Shown here one piece after another: positions 1 to 10,680 of a stretch of DNA of 64,000 bases; position 1 is the stretch's first letter, and each line of letters begins with the position of its first letter. The notes under the pieces were generated by a model. The model did not search any database. It saw only the letters and a program-made list of their open reading frames with translations, and was not told the DNA's origin. Source of the stretch: Acanthaster planci (taxonomy: Eukaryota > Echinodermata > Asteroidea > Valvatida > Acanthasteridae); assembly GCF_001949145.1 (NCBI RefSeq), contig NW_019091464.1:371439-435438 (forward strand). Reading direction: 5' to 3'. Both the position numbers and the translations under genes were made by a program.

Positions 1-180
1 GATGTAACAGGCTTCATCGGGGACGTTTTTGACCTGGTGACTCAGCAGCTGGGGATGGCCGACTTTGCCGCCATGTTCCTGGGCCAGCCGGCTCCGCTGG
101 ACCGCCTCCGGCCGAGCCTGGAGCAGTTTGTCAACCAGCGCATCATGAGAGGCGAGCCCATGACCCCGGACAACATCCAG
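1..180 (+). CDS. BAG6: BAG6 exon a (5' end cut by window)
   Basis: Open from base 1 in frame 1 and ends at a GTGAGG donor, phase 0. It gives residues 1-60 of the visible part: a helical stretch with GMADFAAMFLGQPAPLDRL and LEQFVNQRI. It belongs to the helical central-to-C-terminal part of BAG6. Whether the exon starts before the window cannot be seen. Confidence 0.85.
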
Positions 181-3100
181 GTGAGGCGTAGAGCTGCTAC
201 AAAATTCTGCACAAAAGGGTTCAGTCCATCCTTTGTCATTTGTGCATAATGTTCCTTTGAGGCAACAAAATCACTCAAAATCTAAAGAAGGGTGTCTGAA
301 AACAATCCCGATCAAGTGTCGGCTCAGTGACTACTGTGTATGTCGAAAAACAAAATTTTTTTAGAATTTTGATTTCAGATCCAAAGTTGCTGAGTCTTGT
401 TTTGAATTGACCGGAATTTAGCATCTGGGACACGCTCAGTCAAATGCAGCAAAGTGATGTCACGACTAAACCGACGAATGACATGTATAGCAACTGCGCA
501 TGCGTATGTGTTATGTCAACATGCACTTCTAATGGCAATTTTCTAAAGCTGCATCTCTAGACACATCATTGGCCTTCTGTCATTGTTTTCTTTAAAATGA
601 CAGCTTGCCAGAAAGAACAGTTTCACAGGGAATTTAGTCCCCTTGAGCCATCTTTAAACCAAGCACGCTTTGCAGCAATAAGTTTGTCCGTCATTGCAAT
701 TGATGAACTGTAGTTAAAGCTGGGTTAGAAGTGCTGCCTTCACTTAATTTTCGTTCTCTATTCTTTTCTCCTTAGGTGGCAGTTGGAAGAATAATGGATG
801 AACTCCAGCCGTCAGTGTCAGAGTTCATGGTAATTCATTACTCTGCACCTGGAGTGGAAAAACGCATTCCTTAAACTCAACCTCAGTCTTAAAAATTGCA
901 TTACTTTCTGATTGTTTTTAATACGAGATCCCAGTACACAAAGCATCATGTATGTTAGATCTGCCTACCAGGCGGAGTAGTCGAGCTTGAGTCGAGTCAA
1001 GAGTGAGCTGTCCACTTTCCAGTCACGTCACAAGTTCCTTATTAAAAAGAGTACTTTGAGAAAGTCATTTTGTGTTGTCCTTTTACTCCTTGCTACGCAT
1101 TAGGAGACTTTTTTAACATTACTTTTTGGTCCCTAGAATCGCCTTTCTCTCGTCCGCTGTTCAAAAGCAAACATTTTTACTTCTTGTGAGGAAGGGCAGG
1201 TTGGCCACCTAGGATCTCCCAATGGTTCATACTTCTGCTGCAGCGTCAGCCATCGCCAAGCCTCCGGAGTTCAGTTGTTTAATTTGCTCTTTTTAAAAAA
1301 TCTTTTTCTCAATAGGAAGGTGCCCAGACAGTTCAAAACATTGACGCCGTTGCAACCCACATGAGATTCCTGCGCAGCGTGCTGGAGCAGTTTGTACATC
1401 TGTTCACGGCGTCGTCGGGTGAGTTCTTACCAGTGGGAGCGACTTGAGAGTGAGTCTGAAACCCTGGTTAAAAACTCCAGGAGTGGCTGACACATTGCTA
1501 GCTGTTCCCGTGCACGAGATGTCCCCACTGCTGACATTAAGAGAGGCATAGGCAACAATCAAACACATGTCGTTTGGCAATCTTGGGCTTTAACCACTTG
1601 CTGCCAGGGAGTCCGGCTTTGGAGACGTTGGCTTTACATGCATAGCCAGGGTGCCCAAAATCAGACAAAGGGAACCAGGCCTTGTAACAAAAGACCATAC
1701 TTGGAACAAAAGACCGAGCTATTGGGAATTCCGTACATTTTTTCAGTTGTTGATAGCAGAGGAAATCCGTCATTGTTCTGGATGATTGTACCACTATTTG
1801 TGGCATTCAGCACGAGTGGATCACCACCAGGGACAAAAGCACTCCAGCGCTCCAGTGATGAGCGATACAATACCGCTGCACGCCACCCAGCCCCTATTGA
1901 AAAGACGCCAGCAGCGCACTGTGCCAGTTTCGGTAACAAAAGAAAATTACATGACACTGCACAATCTGGGCTCTTTTTACAAGGTGGCAGGCCTGGCTGA
2001 AATACTCGGGCGTCAATAGATGTTGTCTGTAAGATTAGAGTAGCCACCAGACAGTCCTTCTTGTGGGTGTAAACGTCCAGTAAATAAAGTTGTGAATTTT
2101 TGAAGAATTGTGAAAATGGAATATCTTGAAAATTCCCCAGGTATACGTCATACAACTTCAAATTAAGCCCGGCAGCATATGGTTAAAGTCGGAATCTGTC
2201 GCAGAAGGTAATCCAGGTTTTTTAAGTGCACATATTTCTTTGTGCCACTTTGTTTGCACATGCAGTCTTGAACAACGCATTGACCAGTAAGGCCAGTGGG
2301 GTCCACAGCTGGTTAAGAGTCCACAGTTGAAAGTCGTGTGCAAATTCTGATGAGACTACGCACGCCTTGAGACGTAGGTGTTGTGGGGACCAGACATATT
2401 ATCAGAGCATGGTTTTTCCCCTCAATTCGGTTTGACTTTATTTTTAACAAATGAACCTTTCCCGTCATAAATGCCGGGCACAATTGATGCATTGCCTTGA
2501 GTGTTGGAGCACCGGCCAACACCGGGGAGGGGGAAATTTCTGTCGGTGCCGATGTTTAGAATACAATGTTGGGATTTAGCATGTGTCCCCTAAATGTTTA
2601 AGGCCCCCACAATAACAAATGGACAGCATCTGTGTGGGCCCCAAAACAACTAAGAGGAATCTACAGGTGAACAGTAAAATTGTCCAAATTTGAAGCATGA
2701 GACCATCAAGAAATGTCTGTGCAATTTTGATGTCTTTCTCTCTCTGTCTCAATATATCAGACGTGGGATCGTTTGGGGTACAGATGAGGTCGCTAGGGCA
2801 GAACTGTCTACACCAGTGGGTGGCCTTGATGCTGCACATCTTTGGTGATCGGTCAAGCGCGGATCGCTTTCTGTCTGAACGCTTGGTGAGAAGAACTAAC
2901 CCTGCTAATTCCCAGCCCGTTTTGCTTTCCCAGACCCCCCCCTCCCATATCCTGCCGAATGCTCTCCTGGGTCAGTCCGCGCCAAATATGCCCAGGAGTT
3001 GTCAGATGGCCGTCTGACACTTAAATGAATTAATGAACCACTTTACACCAGAGGGTGTGCAAACATTATCTGGAATATCTAAAATACCACTAAAACATCA

Positions 3101-6100
3101 AGTGCGCCTCTAGTGACCGCTGGTTGTCAAGAGGAGTTTCCTGTGGTAGGATAAGTGTTGTTCTTAAACCCTGCAATGCGTGGCTGCTCTGCATGCTAAA
3201 ATGCCCACGCAACAAAGTATGCGTTTTTCTTCAAGAAAATGACACATCGTCTTGGGGGAATGTGATTAAAGCATGCTTGGCCAGATGAATTCAGTTGTAT
3301 AAGCTGCATGTATCCCATTGAAATTTCTTGTCCCATCTCTCAGCGTACGTGGTTCGGCGGCCTGGACTCTGCCTCCAGCAACCTCGTGTTGTCCATGTCC
3401 ATGCAGAACTTTGACCTGGCCCACCGCCTGCTGACGGTGACCCCCGACCAGGTGGCGCACTTTGTCGTGAAGAAACAGCCAGCGTCAGACTCAGGTTAGT
3501 CTGAATGTAGACCCGTGCACTCTCCTTATATTGCATCAGTGATACGTGTGTAGTTTACAGGCTATGTGTGTCCTTGAAGGTTCTGAACCGGTATGGTTTC
3601 TTACAGGCGTTACCAGTTCCACCTGTTACCGACTGCAGCTGAGTTGTTCAAATAACTTCAGAATTTTCCGATACAGTCTAGAATAACTAGAGGAGTTACA
3701 AGTAGCATTTCAGTTAGAAGGGACTCTTATTTACTGGTGTGTCCAAATATCACAATGCCTGCCTCAGTTTATGGAGAGATTCAGTAACTTGCCCATGACT
3801 CATGCATCACACAAATCTGAACCCTGATGTAGATTTGCAAGATATTAAGTTTTATGTAAGGAAAGCGTTGATTGGCCAGTTTAGCCCAGAATTTCATAGA
3901 CTTGCACAGCGTATGGATGACTCCCCCCCCCAAGTGACCGACCCTCCGAGCTGGTTACTTAAGGAGTTGGGGAGTCAGGTTGGTGTAGTGGCTCTTTCCT
4001 CGTCTTCTGCCTCTGTGACCCGGTATCGAATCCCACCTAGGTTAGCACGTGGATTGGGTTTTCAGTCCCTGCCTGACTAGATTCGTCTTCCCTGGAATAT
4101 TCATATTTGGGGTTTTCTTCCCACCTCTAAAACGGAACATTTCTTCATTGTCTTCTTAATATTTGGTTCATCCTGTAAGTGGCACTAAGTTGCTTTCAAT
4201 CATTTGGAGTCATTTTTCAAGTTCAATGGACATATAACTGTTTGACCTGGTTGGTGCACCTTTGTAAACTAAGATTGTTTGTTTATTTTCACATATTACG
4301 CATGCTCACTTAAACTTCTGACAACACCACAGGTAAGCGCGGATGAAGTAATCAAATGTACCGATTCATCTGTTTCGCTTTCAGGTCCATCAGATTGCAG
4401 TGCTGCTGAGCCGTCACCAACATCTGCGACTGCTGGCGCTCCCATTGACACAGAACAGAGACCTGACCAACTACAAGACAGCTTAGAAAATGATCAGGTG
4501 ATCATTGAGGCACAGATTGTTGTTGAAGAGGTATGTGACACAACACCGACAAACAAATTCGCGTCGCCGGAATTGTGATCAGGTCATTTCACGGAAAAGG
4601 CCAATCTGGAATCATTCAGCCTGAAGTCACTAGCTATTCTAATAAATCGTGACAAAAAATGATCAATTTAGACTGTTAAAGCTACCTTTGTTCCCAAGTG
4701 TAAGTTTGAATTGGATTCTGAAAAACGTATCATAAATTTCAATTAAACACCAGCCTCTTCTATAAGAAAGTAATTTTTATTGGCTTGTATTGTTAACAGT
4801 GTCTCATTTAGCCATTTGTCCACCAGTCCCGAGGACAGGTAAAAACAAATATTTGGACTGGTAGGTTTTACTTGTTCAAAATTTACAGCCCCAATTTGTT
4901 TATACTCAAATCTTAAACACTGGTTGATGAGTCGTCCGAGTTTCCTCCAAAAGAATGGGTGCAGTGGAAATATGGCCTCAGATAGCAACAAGGGGTGTCA
5001 TTCTCAAAGATTGTTTTTAATTGTGACCGGGAAGGAAAGGAAAGAAGGACGCTGGAAATCCTAGATAAAACCTCGCTTGTCAACGATTGTTACCAGCATC
5101 TAAAAATGCCTGCTAACTTAATATTCACAAATGATGCCAATTATTCTCATTTCTCCTCAGCCAATGGACACTGTTGTGGCCCCCGAACTAGCACAGGGGG
5201 AGGCTGCTGCCCCGGCAGATAGGAGTTGCATGGAAGGGGCCACCCCAACGAGCACCGAAGCAGCGGCGACTCCAGTCCCTGCAGCCACACATGCCGAAGA
5301 TGGCGCCGTTGCCATGGAAACTGCCGGATGGGAGGCTACAGTTCCCGCTGTAAGTTACGATAAAAAAAATCTGAAGTGTGACTTAGCAACATGGAAGCTG
5401 AAACAATGGACACTGGTAATAGATCCCACAATAGATCCCTAGGTCCCAAGAAATAAGTCTAAACTCAATATGACGTGGACAGTTACGTCTGTGATGATAT
5501 CTGCTCCAAGTTGAAGCACACTCTCAGAGCAAAAGAAGAGACTGGCCTTGTGGGAAACGTTTTACTTGGGTACATATGCATGAGGTGTGCACAGCATGTA
5601 TTGTGCCATTAATCTTTGTGCGCATGTGGCGATTTCTCAGCCAAGGACCGTCATCACTTTGTAAAAGGGTGCCATCTATTGTGCATGCACCAAGCGGATT
5701 GTAATCCGAGTCACAGATTGAAAGCTCCATCTTGCACTTGTCTAACATTCCCAATCTTTCTCAAGGAGTGGGTACCGGTCATCAACCAGGACATCAGCCG
5801 ACAACGTCGGCAAGCCCCGCAGGGAGGCCTGAGCGATGCGTATCTTGCTGGCATGCCTCCCAAGAGAATGAAGGTAACTCCCGAAATAACTGAACATCTA
5901 CACACCCCTCCAAAATATTCCACAACAAATTTTCTGTAATAAAAGAACACCATTGAAAGGCTGCACTAAGCCTTTGAATACCCATTAATAATATCGATAA
6001 TCCCAAATAGATTTGAGCTGAAAGAAACAAAGAAAGAAGGCAGAATTTGGGGGGGAGTGGCTTATTTTTCTCCTTTATTGTTATTGTGATGAAAACTTGT

Positions 6101-7144
6101 TAATCAATTTTTGGTTCCAGTGGTAGTTTATCAACATGGGAAGCCATTACAGTGGTTGTTAGACTGCAGCTGAATAGCCTTGCCACCATGGGTGTTGGGG
6201 AAGGGCAAGGGGGGCACTTGCCCCCTGGAAACAATTTGAAACTAACAACGAAAAGGAGCAAGCCAAATTAACAAAATAGGTGAAAGTTGATTTAACTCAC
6301 CAATTTACTAGCGAGTACATAAAAATTGGCCCCTCTCAGCTATTANATGGTCGTTTATAGCCGCACCAAGTAATCTTCAGGCACTACTCTAAGTTGATAG
6401 GTGACCTTCATTGACGCCCGAGTATTTCAGCCAGGCCTGCAGCTTTGTAAACAGAGCCCAGATTGTGCGGTGTTATGTAACTGTCTTTTGTTCACGAACC
6501 TGGCTCAGTGCACTGCTGACCTCTTTTCAATAGGGGCCAGATTAGCGTGCAGGGGTGCTCTGCGGCGCTTTTGTCCGCGGTGGTAATCCGCTCACTCTCA
6601 ATGCCCCAAAGCCTTGTATAGGGTTTGAAAACAAGGCTGGATTATCACCACTTTTGAGAGTGAAAAATGTTGGTTTAGCTGATGAATATTTTGTGCCCGC
6701 CCCCCCAAAAAAGTGGTTTACCCATTGCCATTTGCCATTGGATAAAAACCAGTAAACAAGAATGTAAATAATTGTGCGTTTTATTGACCGAGTGTGGAAA
6801 GGGATGTGACTGCATGAAGGTCTTTGCATAAGTTAGATGATCCATTCCATCATCAGTACTATTTGTCACTGTTTCCTCAGCTCACCCAGGACCGCAAGGC
6901 CCCCATCAACAACGGCGTGGAGACTTTCGTCCCCGACACCCTCCGCCGTGCCATCCAAGGTGCCGGGGTCCAGCCCCTGACCAGCGTGCAGTCCCTGGTG
7001 CAGGATGCCGAGGGCAGCTCCTCACTCCACGAGGCCTGCGAGGAGCAGATCCGGAGTGCCGTGCAGGAGAGGCTACGCCGGGACCCGGACTACGACCCGC
7101 AGCGGTTCCCTAACACAGACAAGTATATCCACAAGAAAAAGTAA
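1..7144 (+). CDS. BAG6: BAG6 (BAT3/Scythe), C-terminal part, nine exons
   Basis: Exons 1-180, 776-829, 1316-1418, 2761-2885, 3344-3494, 4385-4530, 5161-5349, 5766-5873 and 6881-7144. Every intron is GT-AG and all phases agree (0,0,1,0,1,0,0,0). They sum to 1320 nt: 439 residues plus TAA. The 5' part, including the N-terminal ubiquitin-like domain expected of the family, lies before the window. Identification rests on the C-terminus: EWVPVI, then LSDAYLAGMPPKRMK, then QPLTS and DPDYDPQRFPN, which match my knowledge of vertebrate BAG6. In vertebrates BAG6 works with UBL4A and GET4 to hand tail-anchored proteins to the membrane-insertion pathway and to send mislocalised hydrophobic proteins for degradation. 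The C-terminal BAG-like domain binds UBL4A, and the nearby nuclear-localisation region binds GET4. Both are retained here. No frameshift or internal stop is visible. Confidence 0.93.
776..829 (+). CDS. BAG6: BAG6 exon b
   Basis: An 18-codon exon (residues 61-78) between a pyrimidine-rich acceptor ending CTTAG and a GTAATT donor. It reads VAVGRIMDELQPSVSEFM. Phase 0 on both sides, so its inclusion or skipping would keep the frame. It was too short to be found as an independent ORF. Confidence 0.85.
1316..1418 (+). CDS. BAG6: BAG6 exon c
   Basis: Acceptor AATAG, donor GTGAGT, exit phase 1. It reads EGAQTVQNIDAVATHMRFL and continues through LEQFVHLF. Residues 79-112 plus the first base of codon 113. 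Confidence 0.88.
1745..2017 (-). repeat. Interspersed repeat, copy 1 (antisense, in BAG6 intron c/d)
   Basis: Read on the minus strand from 2017 it starts TTGACGCCCGAGTATTTCAG, and it stays recognisably similar to 6411-6662 on the plus strand for about 200 bases or more. A 166-codon open frame runs through it on the minus strand, but the other copy has a shifted frame, so I treat it as a non-coding or decayed mobile repeat of unknown class. Confidence 0.7.
2761..2885 (+). CDS. BAG6: BAG6 exon d
   Basis: The acceptor follows a TCTCTCTGTCTC tract and ends ATATCAG. The donor is GTGAGA, phase 0. Entry with two bases completes codon 113 as GAC. It includes LGQNCLHQWVALMLHIFGDR. An alternative acceptor at 2780/2781 would break the phase match with exon c, so 2761 is preferred. 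Confidence 0.87.
3344..3494 (+). CDS. BAG6: BAG6 exon e
   Basis: Acceptor CTCTCAG, donor GTTAGT, entry phase 0 and exit phase 1. It encodes a well-ordered-looking helical segment, FDLAHRLLTVTPDQVAHFV, followed by KKQPAS, which leads into the disordered linker of the next two exons. Confidence 0.9.
3971..4165 (+). mobile_element. tRNA-derived SINE, sense copy
   Basis: A box-like TGGTGTAGTGG starts at 3981 and a B box-like GGTATCGAATCC lies at 4022-4033. They are followed by a tRNA-unrelated body with TGGATTGGGTTTTCAGTCCC and GGTTTTCTTCCCACCTC, ending near TTCTTCATTGTC. The same body is found at 14150-14343 on the other strand. It lies in the BAG6 intron between exons e and f. Confidence 0.75.
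4385..4530 (+). CDS. BAG6: BAG6 exon f (acidic linker)
   Basis: Acceptor CTTTCAG, donor GTATGT, exit phase 0. The composition changes to Ser/Pro/Thr/Ala, then becomes acidic (NDQVIIEAQIVVEE). This is typical of the disordered linker ahead of the BAG6 C-terminal module. Linkers vary in sequence, so this exon is assigned mainly by open frame, splice signals and phase. Confidence 0.8.
5161..5349 (+). CDS. BAG6: BAG6 exon g (Ala/Glu/Pro-rich linker)
   Basis: 63 codons between a TTCTCCTCAG acceptor and a GTAAGT donor, phase 0 on both sides. It is low complexity, rich in Ala, Thr, Pro and Glu (for example STEAAATPVPAATH), and continues the disordered linker. Its symmetric phase makes it skippable without a frameshift. 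Confidence 0.8.
5766..5873 (+). CDS. BAG6: BAG6 exon h (nuclear localisation/GET4-binding region)
   Basis: 36 codons, phase 0 on both sides, acceptor TTTCTCAAG, donor GTAACT. It starts EWVPVINQDISRQRR and ends LSDAYLAGMPPKRMK. The basic patches RQRR and KRMK fit the bipartite nuclear signal known in vertebrate BAG6, the same region that contacts GET4. This is the strongest diagnostic block of the gene. Confidence 0.93.
6346..6346. other. Single ambiguous base (N)
   Basis: One N in TATTANATGG, inside the last BAG6 intron. No coding consequence. Confidence 0.99.
6411..6662 (+). repeat. Interspersed repeat, copy 2 (sense, in BAG6 intron h/i)
   Basis: Begins TTGACGCCCGAGTATTTCAG and is the same family as 1745-2017 but in the opposite orientation. 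The reading frame that is open in copy 1 is broken here near 6580. No terminal repeat or target-site duplication is evident. Confidence 0.7.
6881..7144 (+). CDS. BAG6: BAG6 terminal exon i (BAG-like domain)
   Basis: The acceptor TGTTTCCTCAG is followed by 87 codons and TAA. It contains VPDTLRRAIQGAGVQPLTS, then a helix ending in QIRSAVQERLRRDPDYDPQ and RFPN. This corresponds to the C-terminal BAG-similar helices that bind UBL4A. The exon is clearly GC-richer than the surrounding introns. The protein ends in a lysine-rich tail (KYIHKKK). Confidence 0.93.
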   Translation, partial: LTQDRKAPINNGVETFVPDTLRRAIQGAGVQPLTSVQSLVQDAEGSSSLHEACEEQIRSAVQERLRRDPDYDPQRFPNTDKYIHKKK

Positions 7145-7389
7145 ACTCTGAAATGCCGGGTATGCCACCCAGTGTAAGAATCTTTTTTCATCTACTTAGC
7201 CGCGGCATCTTTGATTTTTCTAAAACATGTTTGGCAAGTTTTGCAGAATTATGCAGTTGATAGGTATGTGTTGGTGAAGAATAAGCACTTGACCTTGTTA
7301 CGCTTCCAGACAAGAAGAAAATGTGGAAAATTCCCTGAGGAAATTGACTTTTCCAGAATGGATTTACTGCGAAATTTTTGACTTGTGTC

Positions 7390-7578
7390 GGGAAGTAGCC
7401 GAGTTGCTTGTGAGTGTTGCTGAATTTCTCTTGGAAGTGGTAGACCTTTTTAGGGAAGTTGTAGACTTTCTTTGGGAAGTTATAGACTATCCGTAGAAAG
7501 TTGTAGACTTTACGTGGGAAGTTTAAGACTTTTTATGGGAAGTTTTAGACTTTCTGTGGAAAGTTGCTGACTGGCTGT
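7390..7578 (+). repeat. 21-bp minisatellite, about 9 diverged units
   Basis: Units start at 7390, 7411, 7432, 7453, 7474, 7495, 7516, 7537 and 7558, with no change in register. The consensus is close to GGGAAGTTGTAGACTTTCTGT. The middle five are the most alike and the first two are degenerate. The array lies 246 bases after the BAG6 stop, so probably in its 3' UTR. Confidence 0.85.
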
Positions 7579-8801
7579 GGGATTTTTCTGCCATTATATA
7601 GGATTGTTTTGATGGTGACGACTCACTGAAGTGGAAAAGAAGTTGCTGATACTGCAATTTAGGGACATGTTTATGCCCAAACAGCTTTGATGATGAAAAA
7701 AAACAACGATTTGATACAGAAATTCACCGTGCACAGCAAAAAAACCCAATCATTTAATAATGCAATGGTAAAGTAGCAGATTTTTTCCACTAATACATTG
7801 CTACTATGTAGCAGCATTGTGTGGAAATATATCTGTGCAAATGCCGTCTTGCAATTAGTTGTACCGGAAGTACGGTTTTGACCCAAACCTGCCATGGTTT
7901 GCGTAGCAGGTTATCATTTGAACGTCTGCAGAGTGATTGCGTCATTTTGCCAGAATTTGATTTTTTTTATCCGCCGAAGCATAGCCTGACGGCAGACAAA
8001 CCTACTTTCCTGTGTTGGATATAAATGTAGTGCTCAGTGCATAGGCAGGCATCTTGTGCGTACTTCCACTCCTTCAAAAGACAAATACAGTCAGGAAATG
8101 ACACAGTGTATGATATTTAACTTGGCAAGGTAAGGATTTCCAATTTTTTTTAAATCTTTGGAAGCCTTAACTGAATACATTGCAAAATTAATGGTGTTAA
8201 TTTAAATGTTATTGCTTTAATATTGTTTTTAGCTTCGTTATACATGTGCATGTCAGTAATTAGAAGTTTACAAACAGTGTCATGCTGGTTACCACTCGTT
8301 TGTCCGTGACACATTTTTAAAGCATTTTTTCATTCATATTCTTTGCATGTATTTAAACCTGTTTTCCTGAATTGATGACTTTTACCATTGTGTTACAAAT
8401 TATTATCATTTTTTTTCTCACCAACTGTGAGGACCCTCCCGTTAAAGGGTAAACAACCCATGCAGATACTTACTTTACAGGTGATAAGAATTTTGGTATT
8501 GAGTTCGGGTTTATTTTGATTTGAGCAATTTAATGTAACCTGCAATTGTGAGCCTAAACTCAAGAGGTTACCCTCTGAGTCAGCTTTAATTATCATTATT
8601 ATTAAGGTTCATTTCAAAATTAGACACCAAATCATACGATACCCATGTGTCAAAAGAATGCTGTTTTTCTAGTTCATCCATCCTAATAGTCCTCAAATCC
8701 TCGAACAAATTAAGGATTGCGGACGTTTACGGTTAATGGTCTTGTTGCTTGATTAGGCTTGTTATGTTACTAACACACGGCCCTTTTATGGAGCTGCATG
8801 G

Positions 8802-8807
8802 AATAAA
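8802..8807 (+). promoter_or_regulatory. Candidate BAG6 poly(A) signal
   Basis: The first canonical AATAAA after the BAG6 stop that I can find. It would imply a 3' UTR of about 1.7 kb containing the minisatellite. A second AATAAA is at 9558-9563, just past the MITE. Use of either is unproven. Confidence 0.3.
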
Positions 8808-9320
8808 ACATAATTCCAAGCATTTAAAAGCTACCAGCTGCAAATGATACTCGGAGATACGTGTAGTTCCTCTAAGTTTGAGGCCAATTCGTGCTAAGCT
8901 GAAATATTCTGAGTAATGATGTCTCTTATTATTCGCAGCTCCATGACATAGGGCCCATTTTCTTATGCTATCAAGCCATCGCTTAGCATCACTCGGGCAT
9001 GACATTCTTCCTGTTTTAATAGAATTTCAGATTTTCCCCCCTTTCATTTCCTGCATTTGCAACATTCTGTACGGTAGCCGTCAGAACTTGTGAACCTGCA
9101 GGGAACTTTTATTCCAAGTTTTTTCTTCAGGGTCAAATATCACCCCGAGTATTGTTTAATCGAACCTTGACATTGGAGGTTAACGGGGTGCATTGAGCAG
9201 TGTGATACATATCCTAAATATTGGCAATTCTTGTTAGCTTTTTGTGTTGAAGGTATGCAGGAAATGGCCCATTATTACACCAATGAACGTGCCCGTATCT
9301 CCATACCGAACACCAATGTA

Positions 9321-9500
9321 CAATACGGCCGTTTCACAATAGCGCGCCACCGAGAGTTTGCAACGCGTCGGCCAATCACAATGCGCGGAATCTGTCGACC
9401 CATTGCCCGTTTGGAAAAGGTTGACAAATTTTGCGTGTTTTGATTGGCAAATGCGTTGCAAACTCTTGGTGGCGCACTATTGTGAGTCGCTCGTATTGCA
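9321..9500. mobile_element. Palindromic foldback MITE, copy 1 (180 bp)
   Basis: The left half (CAATACGG, then TTTCACAATAGCGCGCC, GAGAGTTTGCAACGCG, CCAATCACAATGCGC) is repeated as its reverse complement in the right half, leaving almost no loop. The centre is near CCCGTTTGG (9407-9415). It has the same length and sequence family as 16021-16200. There is no coding capacity, so it is non-autonomous. Confidence 0.85.
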
Positions 9501-10615
9501 ATGATGTTTTAAAGGCTATTTATATATTTCATGTGTTGAATTCGGAAAAGTCGTGACAATAAATCTGTAATGCCGATTTCCGGAATTCTTTGCATTATCT
9601 GTTATTTGGCGAGTTGTTTGCGTTTAATGTTAGATGTTTGATAGTTCTTCCCCTTCCAACTCCCGTTTTAAACCTGCACCCCTTGTGTTGATACGCGCCA
9701 CCCCATCCCCATTCCATGCACAGTTTCTTTTTTTATTGTGATGGTTTTTAATTTTTATGGTCTTTACATATTCCCAATATAAAAATCTTGGCCGGCATAT
9801 TGACATTCAAATATGTGGTACATGTATAACATTGGCAGGTGATGAATGGACAGAACAGGCTGTACGCGAGGAAAACAACACTCAAAGCATTTCAGTGAAT
9901 TTGTTGCCAGCAATTTCTCTTTATTTTGTTTTCGCACTGAAATGATATTTTTTCCTTGCTTTAACAGCAAAAAGATTGTCAAAATTAGCACGACCAAATT
10001 GTGACCAAGCTTCGTTCTCTGGCAAACCCTGTGAGCAGGAAGCATACATAAATGATGAATATTTAATGATTTGGGTATAAAAAGTGCAGGATTTTCCAAA
10101 TAAATTATACTACACCTGTACTTAATTAGAACATAAACATACACTACATATGCTACTATTTAATACGAAGCTGCGGCTGAAAACGTTTTAAATTTGTTAT
10201 TGCTCATTCATAAAACATAAAAGTGCGCATCTACGATCTGATAGAAGACTGATACCAATATGATTTTTTATTCTTATTCTTCACCACAAAGTGACACATT
10301 AAGCAAACAATTTAACTTATCTGCAATAAAAAACTATTACACAATTCGCATTTTTTTTTACCTCGAAAGCAAACTCCACGAACATACCGGTAATTATTCA
10401 CAACAGAATTTCAGAGTGCATGGAAGACATCACATAAAGGCACTCTCAGTGTGCATGCCTGGACACTGTCCAGTTCATAAGTGACTTCGTCAAAAAGGCG
10501 GACACACCACGATTTTCAGGCTCCCATTCGACTATCGCTGAAGTTGCACATTAACTTCCGGTTCCATTATTCCACATGAACGGTGATCGTTGCATGTAAC
10601 TCAATGTGCAGTGTA

Positions 10616-10680
10616 TGTGCAGTGGGCGTGGTTTAAATTAAAGTGACGGCACACGTACGAACCGGATAGTCCCAGTGCAC
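10616..10680 (+). repeat. Dispersed 65-bp repeat, copy 1
   Basis: Contains GTGCAGTGGGCGTGGTTTAA followed by AAGTGACGGCACAC and ACGAACC. The same block is at 53634-53698 with a few substitutions. The core GTGGGCGTGG is a GC/CACCC-box (Sp/KLF-type) sequence. Confidence 0.65.

Noticed and set aside
1661-2161. 166-codon minus-strand ORF inside a BAG6 intron
   Set aside because: It coincides with an interspersed repeat whose other copy (6411-6662) has a broken frame, and it shows no recognisable domain.
180-6880. snoRNA genes in BAG6 introns (human BAG6 hosts an H/ACA snoRNA)
   Set aside because: RTGATGA-like boxes near 699, 2348 and 5492 lack a correctly spaced CTGA, and I could not recognise an H/ACA fold by eye. 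A covariance-model search would be needed.
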